From: Nymphaea colorata
Taxonomy: Eukaryota > Streptophyta > Magnoliopsida > Nymphaeales > Nymphaeaceae
NCBI RefSeq assembly: GCF_008831285.2
Contig: NC_045143.1
Location: 2,205,503 to 2,269,502 of the forward strand
Direction: 5' to 3'
DNA: 64,000 bases
Part shown: piece after piece, positions 36,820 to 49,500 of the stretch
Layout: every line of letters begins with the position of its first letter
Position numbering within the stretch: the first letter of the stretch is position 1
Position numbers and translations under genes: made by a program
The notes under the pieces: generated by a model
Databases searched by the model: none
Seen by the model: the letters and a program-made list of their open reading frames with translations, nothing else
Told to the model about the DNA's origin: nothing

Positions 36820-39800
36820 GAGAGAGAGAGAGGGAGAGAGAACAACAAGGTAATACACATACCAAGCGAAAGAACTTGATCACAGCTTCCTTGTCAAATC
36901 TTGCTTCCTTTGCTGCCTGCAAAGAAAGGATAAAATTTAGCATAGATTCATTTCTGGCATCATAAGAGGTCAGAAGGTCAATTAAATTTTTGTTGCTGCT
37001 AGAATAATTAAAGCAGAAATCCTGTCACATGCAAAAGTATGATCCCTCGTCAAATTTGACAATGCAGCCATGTGCATGCATGTTATATAGTTGGCAAGAC
37101 ATGAACAAGTTGCAAAATTAAAGAGTAAAAAGTGCTGACAAAACTCAATCACAAATTAAAGCATTTTTTGCAACTGCAAGACATTGATTATTTTAAAAAT
37201 CATGAAATGCTCATACACAGCAGCCATGATTTGGAGCTCTTGAAAAGACAACACATAACCACAAGCCAGTCTCTACTAAACAAACAAGATAGATGACAAA
37301 GGTAAAACAGATCCACAAAAAAAAAAGAAAAAAAGAAAAAAAAAAAGGGGACGTGAAAAGCATTGTTCCAAAAAGGTATACAGTTGACGTACTGAAGTGT
37401 TCAGAACTAAATCTAAGTCCTAATTCAACAAGCCATCTCTGTATCACATCTGGAACTTGTCAACTCTGCCTATGTGACAGCATTAGATTGTATTATGTAT
37501 TTTTTTCAAGTATGATAAAATACTAAAGCTTGCAGAGTTTGTTCCCATCCACCGAGATACCTTATCTTCTTCAGTAGTTGAATCCACAGCAGCCATGAAT
37601 ATCAGATCATGGTGCATTTTCTTACATAAGCACATTCAATATGTTTGGCTTTGACACTTATGGCCAGTAGTACAAGTGAAATTCTTTAACAAGAAGAAAG
37701 ATACTTACAGCAACAAGCCCAATGCTCCCAGGAAAGCTCTCTGTCAGAGGTATCTCCTCACTTGATGGAAGCAAACCTTGTTTCTCAACCCACTGGCGAG
37801 CTACATCAACTAAATTGCCACTGCTGCCCTTTGTTCTTTCACCAGCAACATCAACTTTGTTGCCAATTACAATATAAGGAACGGGAAGACCACCTGGTCC
37901 TCCAGAACCAAGAGGAGCAGAAAAAGTTCCTGTTGTGGCAACTTCGAGAGCCCACTTTTGCAAGCTTGCTTTGGTCCTTCTCTGTGAGAGGTCATGTACA
38001 AATATTACACCTGCACATGAAAATCCATGAAAAATTAGTCTTTGACTGGCATACAAAAAATCTAAATCATAGACAAAAAAGTATATTATAACTCCAAAAT
38101 AATAACTTCATTGACCAATTTAGCATTTCCATTCTAGTTTCTTTTCTGACATTCTTATCCTAGGAGATAACAGTCCACCTGCAAGTGTTAAGATCTAATG
38201 CCAAGGGAGGGAAAAAGACAGGCAAAAACTAATGAGGTAAGTAAAGAAGAGACGCATCACTCGAGGGCACAGTAAGGACCATATGAGAACCAGGTAGAGC
38301 GCAGAAAAGATACTTCTGAGGAACGGTGTGCATCATAATTTAAATACAATACATGTCATATAATTAACTAAATTGACAGAACAGAGAAAATACATGGTCC
38401 ATCTTCAGATGAGACAGCTGGCCTTACTTTTGGAACTCTTGAACAGCTGAGAATATGTAGTGGAATCAAAACTCATTGACTCAGCATTGAACTTTCCAGT
38501 TTATACTCTAAACCTTAATTTATTCCACATGCAACCTTGACCAGCAGACTTAAAACACGGAAAAAAATAAGCACTTGAAAATAAGATAGTACACGACATC
38601 AGAAATTACATCTGAAATCCCTAAAAAAAAAGTTCTAAGGTTGTAGATCTAACAAAACTCGGAAAACCATAAGAGAGAAAAGAAAAAATATGAAAGTGAA
38701 ACTGATACTTGCATTTACTGGTCTCATTAAAGCTGGGTTCCGCACTTACTTACATGAAAGAATGTTTTGAATCAAGAAATAATTTTTGAAGTAGATAGAT
38801 GAATGAGGTATCTGCTCCCGCTGTATCATATGCTAAAAAATGGTTGCATATGTAAAAAAGGACTAGTATTTTTAGCATATGTTAGAAGATATTAGTGTAT
38901 GAATAAGCAATTTCTCACCATTGATTTGTGTGTAAAAAAGAGAACGACAGTCTTTGTATCGTTCGTGTCCTGAAACGTCCCACAGTTCAACAAAGAAATC
39001 CCTTCCACAATCCCCATTCATACTACTGGAAGAGCTGGCAGAACTTCCATAGGTGATGTGCTGGATACGAAAGCAGAAGAAAACCATCTCAGCGAAGAGT
39101 CAAAAACTGAAAGGAAGTTCATCGGCTCATTAGAAACATTCACCTTAACATCAACTGTACACCCAACTGTCTGTCGAGGGCGAGAAATGGCAGAACCTTT
39201 AGCTATTAGGTGAACAAGAGAAGTTTTGCCAACACCTGCCAAAAGAATAGAACAGGACGTATAACTCGTTGATACAAAGATTGGGTACTGTCACGAAAAG
39301 AAAAGAAAAGAGAGAGATCCGCGAATATGTCGCCTTAAAAGCAGGCATCCTATGGTAAATTCATCAGATTTTTCCTTAAAACTACAGTTTAAGACGCTGA
39401 TATCGCTTCCACTGTGTGCTTGAACATCATCTCGCACACAGTTGCTAAAAAATGGAGAAACACAATATAGTATCATGTAATCCACAAAGCCCATCACCAA
39501 ACACCACTCAAATCTTTCAAAATTATTAACACTTCGTTTGATCTTTTCCAGCTTCCAAGTAGGCAAGGTCAAACAGTTTACTTGCAAATGCAGATGCTAC
39601 CAATCAGAAAAACAAAGTCACTTTCCGGTATCTTCACGGTATTTTCTATATATTACTCCATTAGGACAAAGAAGCAAGCACGACGCACCCGTAAATTTAA
39701 GTTAACAATACAAAGAGAAAGAAATCCTTATTAACGTCATGAGATTTTCGATGACGACTAATTTTACGAACAAAGAAAAGCTAATCTCTCTGTTGATCCA

Positions 39801-40026
39801 ATAACTGCCTTCCCAAAATAATAAACCACCAAATAACCAAACGACAATTCCTTAGGATGAAGGTGAACTCCCAGATTCAATTGCCAATAGAAATAAGCAA
39901 GAAAGAAAGCCTGTTAGGATCTGAAACGAAAAAATTACCTGAATCACCAACTACGAGAACCCGCACCTGCCCACAAGGAGACACTCCATTCTGCTCCTTC
40001 TCCCTTTCTCTTTCCCTCCAAAACAT
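35904..40026 (-). CDS. LIP1: Small GTPase LIP1 (LIGHT INSENSITIVE PERIOD 1)
   Basis: Seven exons in transcript order: 40026-39939, 39235-39144, 39060-38919, 38010-37709, 36916-36863, 36489-36359, 36099-35904. All junctions are in phase, giving 334 aa (Arabidopsis LIP1 is about 342). It starts MFWRERERE. P-loop GDSGVGKTS is at 27-35 and the G3 region is WDVSGHERYKDC, where most Rabs have DTAGQE. HDLSQRRTK, a glycine-rich loop, the G4 motif NKVD and LPLTESFPG-type C-terminal sequence follow. The tail has LPPLPAQRNLTPPPTLYPQQ and ends RADINV with no prenylation cysteines. In Arabidopsis LIP1 modulates light input to the circadian clock and microtubule-related growth. Identity rests on the start, the G domain and the diagnostic tail. 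No break seen. Confidence 0.96.
36788..36842. repeat. Compound (CA)n(TA)n(GA)n microsatellite in LIP1 intron 5
   Basis: About 11 CA units, 6 TA units and 10 GA units run consecutively inside the 36490-36862 intron. An additional TA run lies at about 36540-36560. Confidence 0.95.
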
Positions 40027-42570
40027 CTTCCCGCACAAAATTCTACCTCCTTATCAATGGAATCTCGTGCACCCACCAGAGTAATCGCAAGAAAAAACCC
40101 CAGAAATCATGTCCCCGCTATTCGGACAGATCCCACGAACAGCAAACAGGTCCTTTAACAAATCTAAACTCCATTGATAAATCCAACACTACCAAGAATC
40201 GTCCAGATCCCCAGAAAAACCAGCAGATCTCCACACTGAACTACAAAATTATGAAAAATATTTCTTCAACAGCACTTCTTTGTAACAAGCTACAGCGGAT
40301 CGGGGATTCATTTGCAATTCTAGCCAGTACCCACATCCAAACTCAAAAGCAATAAGTTAGAGCCATTGGTACGAATGAAGAGTCCGTTCCTACGAAAGGG
40401 AATGAACAAGGGAACAACAAATTTGAGCCTTTTGGAGCAAAAACAGCCAAATTCCCACCAAATTACTATTGTGAATCCAAACAACGTGATCAATAAGTTG
40501 GGCAAAATGGGAACACTAAATTGGGCCTCAAAACGGTGAAACCAAGAAAAAGGGAGAAATAGTTGAAATACGATTCTGATATTGGATTCACGGGTATGCG
40601 TGAAATGAAATCCAACATGAGGATCCACATATTGTGATGCTGTTTTGGATATGGATCTAAAAAAGAAACCAAATAGCAAATTTACCAGGCCCCTGATACT
40701 TTTAAGCATCTTCTCATTTAGAACTCATGTCTGACACTAACTGAATTTGCATCAAACAATTCCATGTTTACTCAATAGTTTAACTTGAAATACACATGTT
40801 TTACATCTGAATCCTGCATCTCTAAATAACTATACTAGTATTATAAAAATCTGAAAATGACTCGAATTGGTCGGACTGCCATTTCACTCGAATCACTCGT
40901 GAATCAATAAAAAATATTGTAGTATTCGTCTTTTGAAAGTAAATAAGTAAATGATGCGTGGAAATAATTAAAACAAGTGATTAAATATTTATAACAGTAA
41001 GTGGTGATTTGCAGGAGGTGAAGCCACTCTGGTTTCCCCTATCTTCAAGGTTTATGGTTGTTTGGAGGTCTCGTAGTTCTATTTTATACATTTTAACTTG
41101 CTTATTGTATATGTCACTGTTTGTAGTTTGGATGAACAACATCCACAAGAATGGAGTTGGTCGACCAGCTATGCTATGCTCTTCAAATCCCGTAAAAAAA
41201 AAGTTGCCTTGAAAGTTCATATCGGAGCACCATGTGAAGTTGGGATTTGGAATCAAATTATTAGATACCTTCCCAATTTGCATCTACGCCACCCAACTGA
41301 TATCTCATGCTTCTGCAGTTTATTTAAACAAAATTAACTTTTATTAGTATAATTATCTTTTTTTAAAATGCTTTGCAAGATTCTATGATGGATGGAGAAA
41401 CTCCATAATTGTTGGTCATAACTTCGACGTCTTACCCAACGTGATGTGGGGTACCCTTTCCCTTGATCCACCTAAAAGCAGGAGCGTCATTTTGGTGCAT
41501 GTTATTTCGACATAATGTCTTTGAAATATGATAGATGAATGGCAAATATATGGTGTAACGCATTCGATTACCGTGACGAGACATCCAAGTTCACAACAAA
41601 TTTACGCACCAAATAATTATTTTTCCCGCACAACAAATCCTGTGTGTATTCATCGGGACAACCCGTCTAGTTTTCCCCTCAAAAAGGAAAACTCGCTCTC
41701 TCTCTCTCTCTCTTAGCCGCTTGAGGTTTTCGGCAATTCCTTGAGCGAGATAGGGGCACTGCAACATTTTCCGTTGCACCGTGACGCTGTTCTGCTTGCA
41801 GCGTCGATGAAGATGAAGAAAGGTTCGCGTTGTTGATTCAAGAAAGGCAGCAACGACCTCTGATGCCATATTCTCTTCCCGTTCTTGCTGATTGAGGAGC
41901 ACCGCCGCTGTCAATGGAAGAACTATGCGTCTCGAGTTGGTGGCAGCAAGTCTTCTATTAGCATTTACATTATATTTAGATTTTTGCCACAGCATCCCTC
42001 TTTGGCTTTTCTATGGCGTGTGCCATCTAGGGTTTTCTTTTTGTGAGATTGGTAATTTATGGGTACCGCCCCTCATAACTTGGCTTTTAGGAGTTTCTTC
42101 TTTGAAATTTCAGACTGGATCACGTATTCGTGTTTTCTAATCGAAAAGGCATTCGGGCAAACGAATGGAGATGCTGTGGACAAACTGCTGGATTCTGGGT
42201 GAGTTTTTATCTGTCTTCTTGCTATTGAAGCATTAGAAAACATCTACGAAAATCATTTATGTTGTTTATGATATCTTTCCTCTTGCAAATTTTTTCCTTT
42301 GGGGTTTTTGCTAGTGTTTGGATGCACCTATGGAAACAACTCTTGGTTGCAATTTTAGACATCTATGGGATTTTCCCTCTTGTGTGCAAGTAGGTTTTAT
42401 TTACAATCTGTTCTGTTAAGCTCTGGTTCTGGATTTTGGAGACGAAATTAAGGGAGCTTGCATCTTCCTAAAGCTCTGTCCTCAGGGATGGCATTTCACT
42501 GTCCTCAATTTATTTCTTTCTTCCTCATTTTGCCATCCACTAAACCAATTACAATATGAAGTTGAAGCCT
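40027..42570. other. LIP1 upstream region and spacer
   Basis: No supported gene. The first few hundred bases above 40026 are the LIP1 leader/promoter on the minus strand. A CT run at 41694-41714 and a pyrimidine-rich stretch near 41650-41900 look like a plant leader, but no convincing coding exon follows. GGATTCTGGGTGAGTTT at about 42190 resembles a donor, so an unrecognised transcript is possible. Confidence 0.4.
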
Positions 42571-42578
42571 CTGTACAG

Positions 42579-42640
42579 CGGCTGAATATCTACTATTCTA
42601 TGTGCTTATATCTTCATTTGCCTGTGTATGAGACAGAGAG

Positions 42641-42689
<49 letters not shown>

Positions 42690-43108
42690 AAATCTGGAAA
42701 ATCTAACCGGTTAAGCAGAATTTCAAATGTTTCAAGTTTGTTCTATGTCCACAGGTTCAAATGCTTCAGAAAGTTTTGAGGAGCTTGGAATTTTGAAAGA
42801 CCATCGAGCTCCTCAACTTCTTACAACCTGCTGAATCCAACATCAATAGGTACTCCATTCTTACCAGGATATGCTAAATAATGGTGTCTTAATTTTGTCG
42901 ATTCAAATGAAAATTTTATACCTGCAAGAATCATAGTGACACCTTGTAACATGCTTGATAGAAATAAAGAGAAGTTTAAATTGAAGAAGTCAAATTATTG
43001 CATACATCCTTGATTGACATATCTTTGGTTAAGACAGGCCATTATCCTGGGATGGATATTCATGATTGTTCAGTTATTAATGACAGCCGGCCACTGCAAC
43101 CAGGAGTT
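42579..43108 (+). pseudogene. ICP55: Decayed C-terminal fragment of aminopeptidase P-type ICP55/XPNPEP3
   Basis: The exon 43038-43108, bounded by AAGACAG and GTGAGT, reads in frame after the exon ending at 42849. Across the junction it gives SYNLLNPTSIGHYPGMDIHD, then CSVINDSRPLQPGV, which is the family's NPTSIGHYLGMDVHD...RPLQPG block. The upstream exon 42755-42849 carries EELGILKDHR but is out of frame with both its start (VQML) and its end, implying two frame changes. A possible further exon relic is at 42579-42602 (CGG CTG AAT ATC TAC). The N-terminal two-thirds and the following metal-binding ITIEPG exon are missing. ICP55 trims matrix-protein N-termini in mitochondria. This copy cannot encode a working enzyme. 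Confidence 0.75.
42640..42687 (+). repeat. (GA)n microsatellite
   Basis: About 22 GA units lie between two of the ICP55 relic exons. Confidence 0.95.
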
Positions 43109-44933
43109 GTGAGTACATTTTACCTCTCTAATCAGTGTTTAATAAAAAAGTCTCTCTCTCTCTCTCTCTCTCTCTCATGGAAACTTGTTTCAAAGTGGGT
43201 TATATTTTACCAATAAAGCCTTTACATAATTGGATACTGTTAAACATATGCATAATGAATGTTTGTTTATACCTGTAAACCAGACTTCATGTTACAGATG
43301 GTTCTTTCACTGTTCGATGTGGTGGTTAATGTACAGCTTGTTCAGAAGCATGCTGCTGCCTTTTCTCTGTTGGGAAATCGTTCTTTCTACTTTCAGAATG
43401 ACAATATTATTTTTTAGGTTTATGAATATGAAGCTGAATATTCCTTGGCCTTGTTCGTGCATACTTGGCATTTTATGGATTTCTGGTTAACACTGGATTT
43501 TCAGTATGATACTGAATATTCAATTGAGTGATTAGCGCTTGGCATTTTTAAATGTGTCTCCCTTCAATTTCACAGAAGCACTTATGAGGCATTATCTATC
43601 TTACTAGCTCCGTCAAATCCATTTTAGATGTACCAAAAGAATGCGAAAGTCTGATATTTTGGCATCTAATAGTTCTATTGGAGAATCTAAAATTCAATGT
43701 GTTGTATTCTAATTTAATACATTTTCTTCAAGAACGTTGGAGATGCTTTGGGTGCTATTTTATGTAGCCACACAAAACCAAAGTTTTGAGTACACTTTGA
43801 AACACTATCAGATGTTATTTTCAGGAAGTCCTAGGATATTTTCTCCAGAATATATGACATGTAGCATAAGTGCATAACAATCACATGATTGCCAAGAAAA
43901 AAAGGTTCATCTTCTATGACTTATTAGACTTCGTCTTATAGAGGCTCTGATAGGGAATAAAAGCTAAGGCTTGTGCTTGGTAGTGAAGATGCATCTCACT
44001 GTTACTTGTTTGGTCTGCATGTTGGATGCAGGTCAAAATCCTTTTTTAAATGAACTGAGATGGTCAAATGCAGAGAAAATACATGGTTTCAATCATTTGT
44101 CACCTGGACCTTATGAGCAGCTACCTCTTTTACTCCTGAGCTGAGGATGATGTGAAAGTTAGACGGCCGTTCACTTGGTGTTTATCGTGCCCTGGTGTAT
44201 CAAGGTTTGAAGCCTTGAACCAGAGAGTTGTTGCTATGGCGGTAGACACTAGGCTATACAAAAATTGAATGAAGCTATAGCGGTGAAAATAATCACTGCA
44301 ATAGACCCCGTTCTCTTCCCACCCCCATAGGCAATAAAATCAACCGTATAACAATCACCGGTAAAGATCTTTAGTACATTCCAAAAAATTTTAGATCCTT
44401 TGGCGACTGGAATTTTACCACCCCTTTAGAGCTATAGGCAATTGTATTGCCAACTGCTCTAAGGAGTCTTTGTTGACAGTAAAAGTCGTAAGCAAAGCTC
44501 AAGATTCTGGTATGCCTTCATTATTTCTCCCTCAATTTGAGTGTCGCTCTTTTAACATTTTCATTGTAAACGCTCACCATGGAAAATATTAAAGACTACC
44601 TTTTCATTTTGTATACATATCCGTGATTCTTCCATATACTTTCACTAATGCTCTAGTTTTAATTCTTTGAGCAAAGGATTTTAAATTTTTAGTCATTTGA
44701 TAATATTTGACTTCCTACATATTTAAATCCTCTTGTGTGTAGGTGTATATACACACACACACAATTCAAATAGACTGAATTCACAAGGTTATTGGATAGC
44801 TAAAAATTAGAAATCCATATTGAAAATAATATAAACTGTTGCCAAAGAGCACCATAAATCATTTTGCCGGTGCTCCGATGACTACTTTTAATGACAGATA
44901 TTTTTTTTTTGTTTTTAGTAATCTAGTACACCT

Positions 44934-44970
<37 letters not shown>

Positions 44971-45745
44971 CAGGATATATATATATATATATATATTACA
45001 GGAGTGAAAGATCTAACGAAGTCTTTTGTTAGAAAGGGAGGTTGGGGGGTGGAGGGGAGTGTACCTGAAGATAGCCTGATATTACTTTTTTTCTTTGCAC
45101 ACTAGTCCACAAAATCCTTATACCGGCGAATTGTGAAAATTGGCCAATCTATCGCATTTGCTTAGGAGTTTTTTGAGATGTTATAATGATCCCAAAGCAA
45201 TTCTTATTTATTCTTTAAGTCTAAGAGATCAGAGTGGATCATCAATTCACCCACTTCTATGCCGCCTGATTAGCTGTGTTGCTTTGCAGGAACATGAACC
45301 ACGATTCAGGAAAAGGGGACAACAATATGATTTGAAGCGATCAGGTCTATATTTCATGGTGACATTGGACAAGTTTCAGCCACGCAACTTATTTAATGAA
45401 CGAGAAAAAGGACATCAAGTTGCAATAGTTTATATTTTCATCCCTCATTTGATTGAAGGTGAAAATTATACTGATCAAAACTTACAGGGAACTTTATGCA
45501 CAAGGTGATGCTAACTGAACACTAAGTTATCCTTCAAATTAATTAAGACACGCATGCACACACAAACACGGACCTCTTCAGTGGTTCATAACCATGCGTA
45601 CAAGAATTAATTTCAAGAAGCTCGATGCTCCAAATGCCTAAGTGCTGAATGAAACCGTGATTCATAAAGCTATTAATGTGAAAAGCTCATGAACTATTGT
45701 TGCAGCAAAGCCAAGTCGAACTATTGTTGTGCATTTTGTGTCCAA
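43109..45745. other. Spacer after ICP55 relic, no gene seen
   Basis: I looked for the remaining aminopeptidase exons and did not find them. A (CT)n run lies at 43151-43177. The open stretch at 45140-45508 is coding-like in composition but not recognisable. Confidence 0.45.
44938..45003. repeat. Doubled (TA)n plus TTACAGGA unit
   Basis: A (AT)n run ending ttacagga is followed by a second (TA)n run ending ttacagga, so the composite unit is itself duplicated. Confidence 0.9.
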
Positions 45746-45835
45746 CGTCAGCTCTCTATATAGTTAGACAGGTAGAATCCCTGCCGCCTGCGTGGTGCAT
45801 GGTAGGATATGAAAGGAACCTGGGCTGCATTGAAG

Positions 45836-45837
<2 letters not shown>

Positions 45838-45901
<64 letters not shown>

Positions 45902-45930
45902 GAGAGAGAGAGAGGGGGGGGGGGGGGGGA
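45838..45930. repeat. (TA)n-(GA)n-(G)n microsatellite truncating WRKY copy A
   Basis: About 30 TA units, then seven GA units and a 13-G run sit where the body of exon 3 should be. Confidence 0.95.
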
Positions 45931-46339
45931 GATGCTGATGCTTGTGCTTAAGTATAAGAATTTTTACATGTACATAAACTTCAGTCTTTAGGAATCGAGT
46001 ATCTATGGTAACAGGAAATTTTTTGTGTTTCCTACAATAATAATTGCCAGTTGCATCTTTGCTTTATGACTTTCAGCAAGGGCACACTATTCAAAAGTGG
46101 AGGCCAATTAATCCATTTTTCTCAAGTCATTTTGCTTCAAGGTTACTAGAAGAACTCTCATCACAATAAGGTCCATTTTTTCCTTATTAACCTAGGAAGC
46201 GTATTCTGGCCTTGCGGCAAGAACAACCAAGTAAGTGCTGCCAGTTTTGTTAAACTTGCGGCAATATCTTTTTGTGGTCTGACCTGTTTTGCAGAATAAT
46301 TAAGCAAAACGTAGAGAAGAAAACAAAAACTAGTTGGGA

Positions 46340-46825
46340 GCAAAGCGACTTGCTGCATAATTGAGCCTAGGAAATTGTGAAGAGCCCCTGCTTTCATGAC
46401 TTTGATTTTGTATACGTGCTTATGTTTTGTAACATGAATGTTCTGATACAACGTGTAAAAACATATTAGCTTTGATAATAAAATTACTAGTTTTGTCTTA
46501 ATGGACCGATGTATTGTTTCATTGATACTCATATTTTGTCAATGAATTGAGATGTACAAGGACATTGTTTGACCGTGGTTAAACAGCAGTATCGAATGCA
46601 GAAGAGAAACAACTTGCTGCATGATTGATTCTAGGAGATTGTGAAGGGGGTCACCTTGTCAATTCCTTTTTTTATATATATATTTTGTATACGTACCCAT
46701 TTTTTGTAACATGAGTGTTCTAATACTTAGTTTTTTGTTAATGGACCACATTCATTGTTTCATTGATACTTGTATGTTGTCAATGAATTGAAATATACAA
46801 TGACATTGTTTAGCCGTGGTTAAAC
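46340..46825 (+). repeat. About 245-265-bp tandem duplication in WRKY copy A
   Basis: Block 1 (about 46340-46585) and block 2 (about 46605-46825) share in order cttgctgcat, ctaggaaattgtgaag/ctaggagattgtgaag, tttgtatacgt, ttttgtaacatga, a tgtttcattgatact phrase, gtcaatgaattgaaat and ccgtggttaaaca. Confidence 0.85.
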
Positions 46826-46839
46826 ACCATTAGCATCGA

Positions 46840-46995
46840 TGACGGGGCGCCAGTGACATAATAGCACTGACAGTGCCCAACTGTCAAGAAACCATCAGTG
46901 TCACTGACCAGGCGTCGGTGATAGAAAATCATTTACGGTGCCCTACCATCAAGAAAGTTGGTGGCCAGTGACACTAATTACTGATGCAATGTGAT
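46840..46995. mobile_element. CACTA-like subterminal repeat debris
   Basis: Short repeated words such as cagtgacataatag, catcagtgtcactgac and ggcgtcggtgatagaaaa recur with variation, as in subterminal arrays of CACTA-type elements. No transposase and no clean terminus are visible. Confidence 0.35.
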
Positions 46996-49309
46996 CGTCG
47001 TTAAGTTCAATTCAATGATGATCATCCCATCGTGACAAATGAAGTTCCGTTTTGACTGTATATTTTGACACTGAATGAATCACCCAGCTGCTTTGATTGA
47101 CAGTTCCATTGGTGCGGTCAATAAATGCCTATTTGTCATGTTTTCCAGCGTCAGGGATTCCATTTGATTCTTGTTGTGCCTAGCAGGTGCAAATGTGCAG
47201 GAGACAAAGAGATCGAGGGGTGGGGGGAGGGGAGAGCGAGAGAGATCAGAATGAGCAAACGAGACAGTACAGATACCAACCGAGTGAACAGAAATATTGG
47301 TCGGAACATGTGAGGGATTTTGATACTGAAATAATAATCTATTGAACCTAAAAACGTTCTAAAATCTGCCATCTAAGTTTCTCCATGCTTGAAACCAAAA
47401 TAACAAAAACATTAACATAAGCCCATATCATCTGTCTCTCTTCTTTGTCCTTTTGTTTTTTTTTACTCTTTTCCTATCCCGGTGCTGAACTGAAGACCAA
47501 AGATAAGTTCAGGGTCATGGAGGCTTGCTTATCTTCATAGTTATCATAAGGTATTATATAATGGCTATAACCATTTTGTCTGGCACTGGCATAAAAATAT
47601 GGAAGTAACGTCACGTTGGCAATAATTGTAATCTTAGCTTACATAGGTTAACTATTATTTATATAGCAATTTGTGAGCTTAGCCTGTCACAGCCAAAAAC
47701 TGCTCTTGTCTTGGCTATTCAGGGGATGCATATGTTCTGATTCTCTTGGATGTGTATTTTCCGCAACCAATCTGATTCAATCATGTGATAAGATCCCTTA
47801 TTAAGAACTCAGATAGAGAGTAGGTAAGTGAAATTTTGTGAAAAAGGTTTCATCAGTGTTTTCCTAAATCATACTTTTGACCCCAAAAAACAAAAGAACA
47901 CTTATGCTGCAACACTGTAGTAAATAAACCAAGCATTTAATTAGATACAACATGTATCTTAAACCTATGTTATATAAGACAATCATCTGAAAAAGAATGT
48001 TGATTGGACGTACGTAATTGAAGGACCGGGAATCTGCAGATTCTAAGAACCAGCTAGTTAAACAAAACTTCAGAAACGCAAGAAAGTGCGTGGATAAATT
48101 GAAGTATCTCTATCAGGTAGTTTTTAATTAAGGGGGTGATCTGTTCACAATTCATCGGAGCCAGTACCATCTGAGATCTTAAACGTGATTCTTTTCTTTA
48201 CTCACTTTACGTATGAATCTTTGATCTTGTTCGCCTGGCTTGAATCCGACGCCAGAAGAATTTAGCGTCGATCAATGATTCGGTGAAGTCAAGGATGTCA
48301 GGTATCTGGAAGAAGCACTCGTTGTCTCCAGACGGAAATTTTCCGGTGAATACTCCGGCAGATCAGTGCAGAAATTCCTCATCCTGGATACTTATATCAT
48401 AATGAATCTGTTTTTAACAACCAGGGATTGCATGTACGGTATGCCTAAACTTTTGCCTTGGATCGGGGCAAGACGCATGTAAATTCAACTGAGATTAGTG
48501 CTGATCCTTTCAAACAAATGACTGTAATTCCTTGAAAAATAGATCTCATAAACCTTAAGCTAAGTTTGATAGCCCCATATCTAGGATACTCCAGCAAATG
48601 CAAGGATATCAATAAAACAAAATATCTGAAACTCGAGGGAAAGAAACATGGCCTAAGATTCTGCTAATTAGAAGCAGAAGAGGGAATTAATCATGGGTTT
48701 TGGAGCTTGACAAATCTTTGAAAGCTAATTAATACGCCCATATTTCAATATAAACACAAAGGAACGAGGGTTTCATTTCCATTCACAAATATATAGACTT
48801 AGAAATCTCAGCGGCCTTCTTCCAAACAACTATCAGGTCTTACCTGACAAATTAAGCTACAAAATCTTTTGGCTTTTTAATTAGTTGAAGCATATATATA
48901 ATCATATAATCAATACAATAGGATAGATCCGATAAAGATGAAAATCCATATAAATGCATGCATAGACAAGAAAAAGCAGAAAAAAGAGGAAGTTATGTGA
49001 TAGCGTGCAGTTGCAAATTTTTTGGTTCTTATTCTATACAAACCGGCCAGCTAGTCAAGGAAATAAGATCTACCTCAAAAAGAAAGAATTTAAAGCCTAG
49101 ACAGGTTCTTAACGCAGTCAGCTTGGACCTATATCTGGCTACATTTAGAATCATACTAGCTGTTTTCATTTGCATGACAAATCGTTCAATTACCAACCGA
49201 GGTCTTACACATTGTAACCTTATTCAAGGATTCAAAAAAAAAAAAGAAAAAACAACTTGGATTCACTATGCGTGTGAAAATGGCTGTTGGCGAAAGACCA
49301 TTATTACTG

Positions 49310-49500
49310 ACGTCTAGACAGTGATATCGATGAAGATTGACTTTCACAGACGTTCGGAAGACATCAGTGAACATTGGTCTTCACCTACATGCCATTAAAC
49401 ATTCGTTTTCACCAATGGTCGTTGAGCGGACGTCGGTAAAAATAATGTTTTCACCAACACGTACTATCCCTCGCATCGGTGTAAATGTTTTCTGAGAAAA
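49310..49500. mobile_element. CACTA-like subterminal repeat array, left
   Basis: Variants of a GACATCAGTGAAcATT / GACGTCGGTAAAAA motif repeat several times (for example about 49364-49376 and 49430-49440). Related copies appear inverted at 51690-51900. Confidence 0.4.

Larger units (their letters stand above)
45754..48402 (-). pseudogene. WRKY copy A, decayed
   Basis: Minus-strand relics match WRKY copies B and C in order. The end of exon 3 is at 45754-45834 (matches 53454-53545) and is cut off by a (TA)n run. Flanking and intron blocks lie at 45960-46140 and 47320-47820, and exon 1 at about 48190-48393. Exon 2, with the WRKY motif, is absent. It should lie between about 47880 and 47990. Exon 1 still starts with ATG and encodes RNFCTDLPEYSPENF, then a 1-bp deletion in the TTTTCC run (TTTCC here) shifts the frame. 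Internal deletions follow. No functional protein is possible. The intervening DNA has gained a tandem duplication (46340-46825) and transposon-like sequence. Confidence 0.85.

Noticed and set aside
41591-41995. 134-codon minus-strand frame with MASEVVAAFLESTTRTF
   Set aside because: No known family, ends in an RERERE tract, and the plus strand looks like a pyrimidine-rich leader instead.
45140-45508. 122-codon frame with NLSHLLRSFLRCYNDPKAILIY start
   Set aside because: Vaguely like a pentatricopeptide helix pair, but no repeat periodicity and the second half (after 45290) does not fit. Not enough to call a gene.
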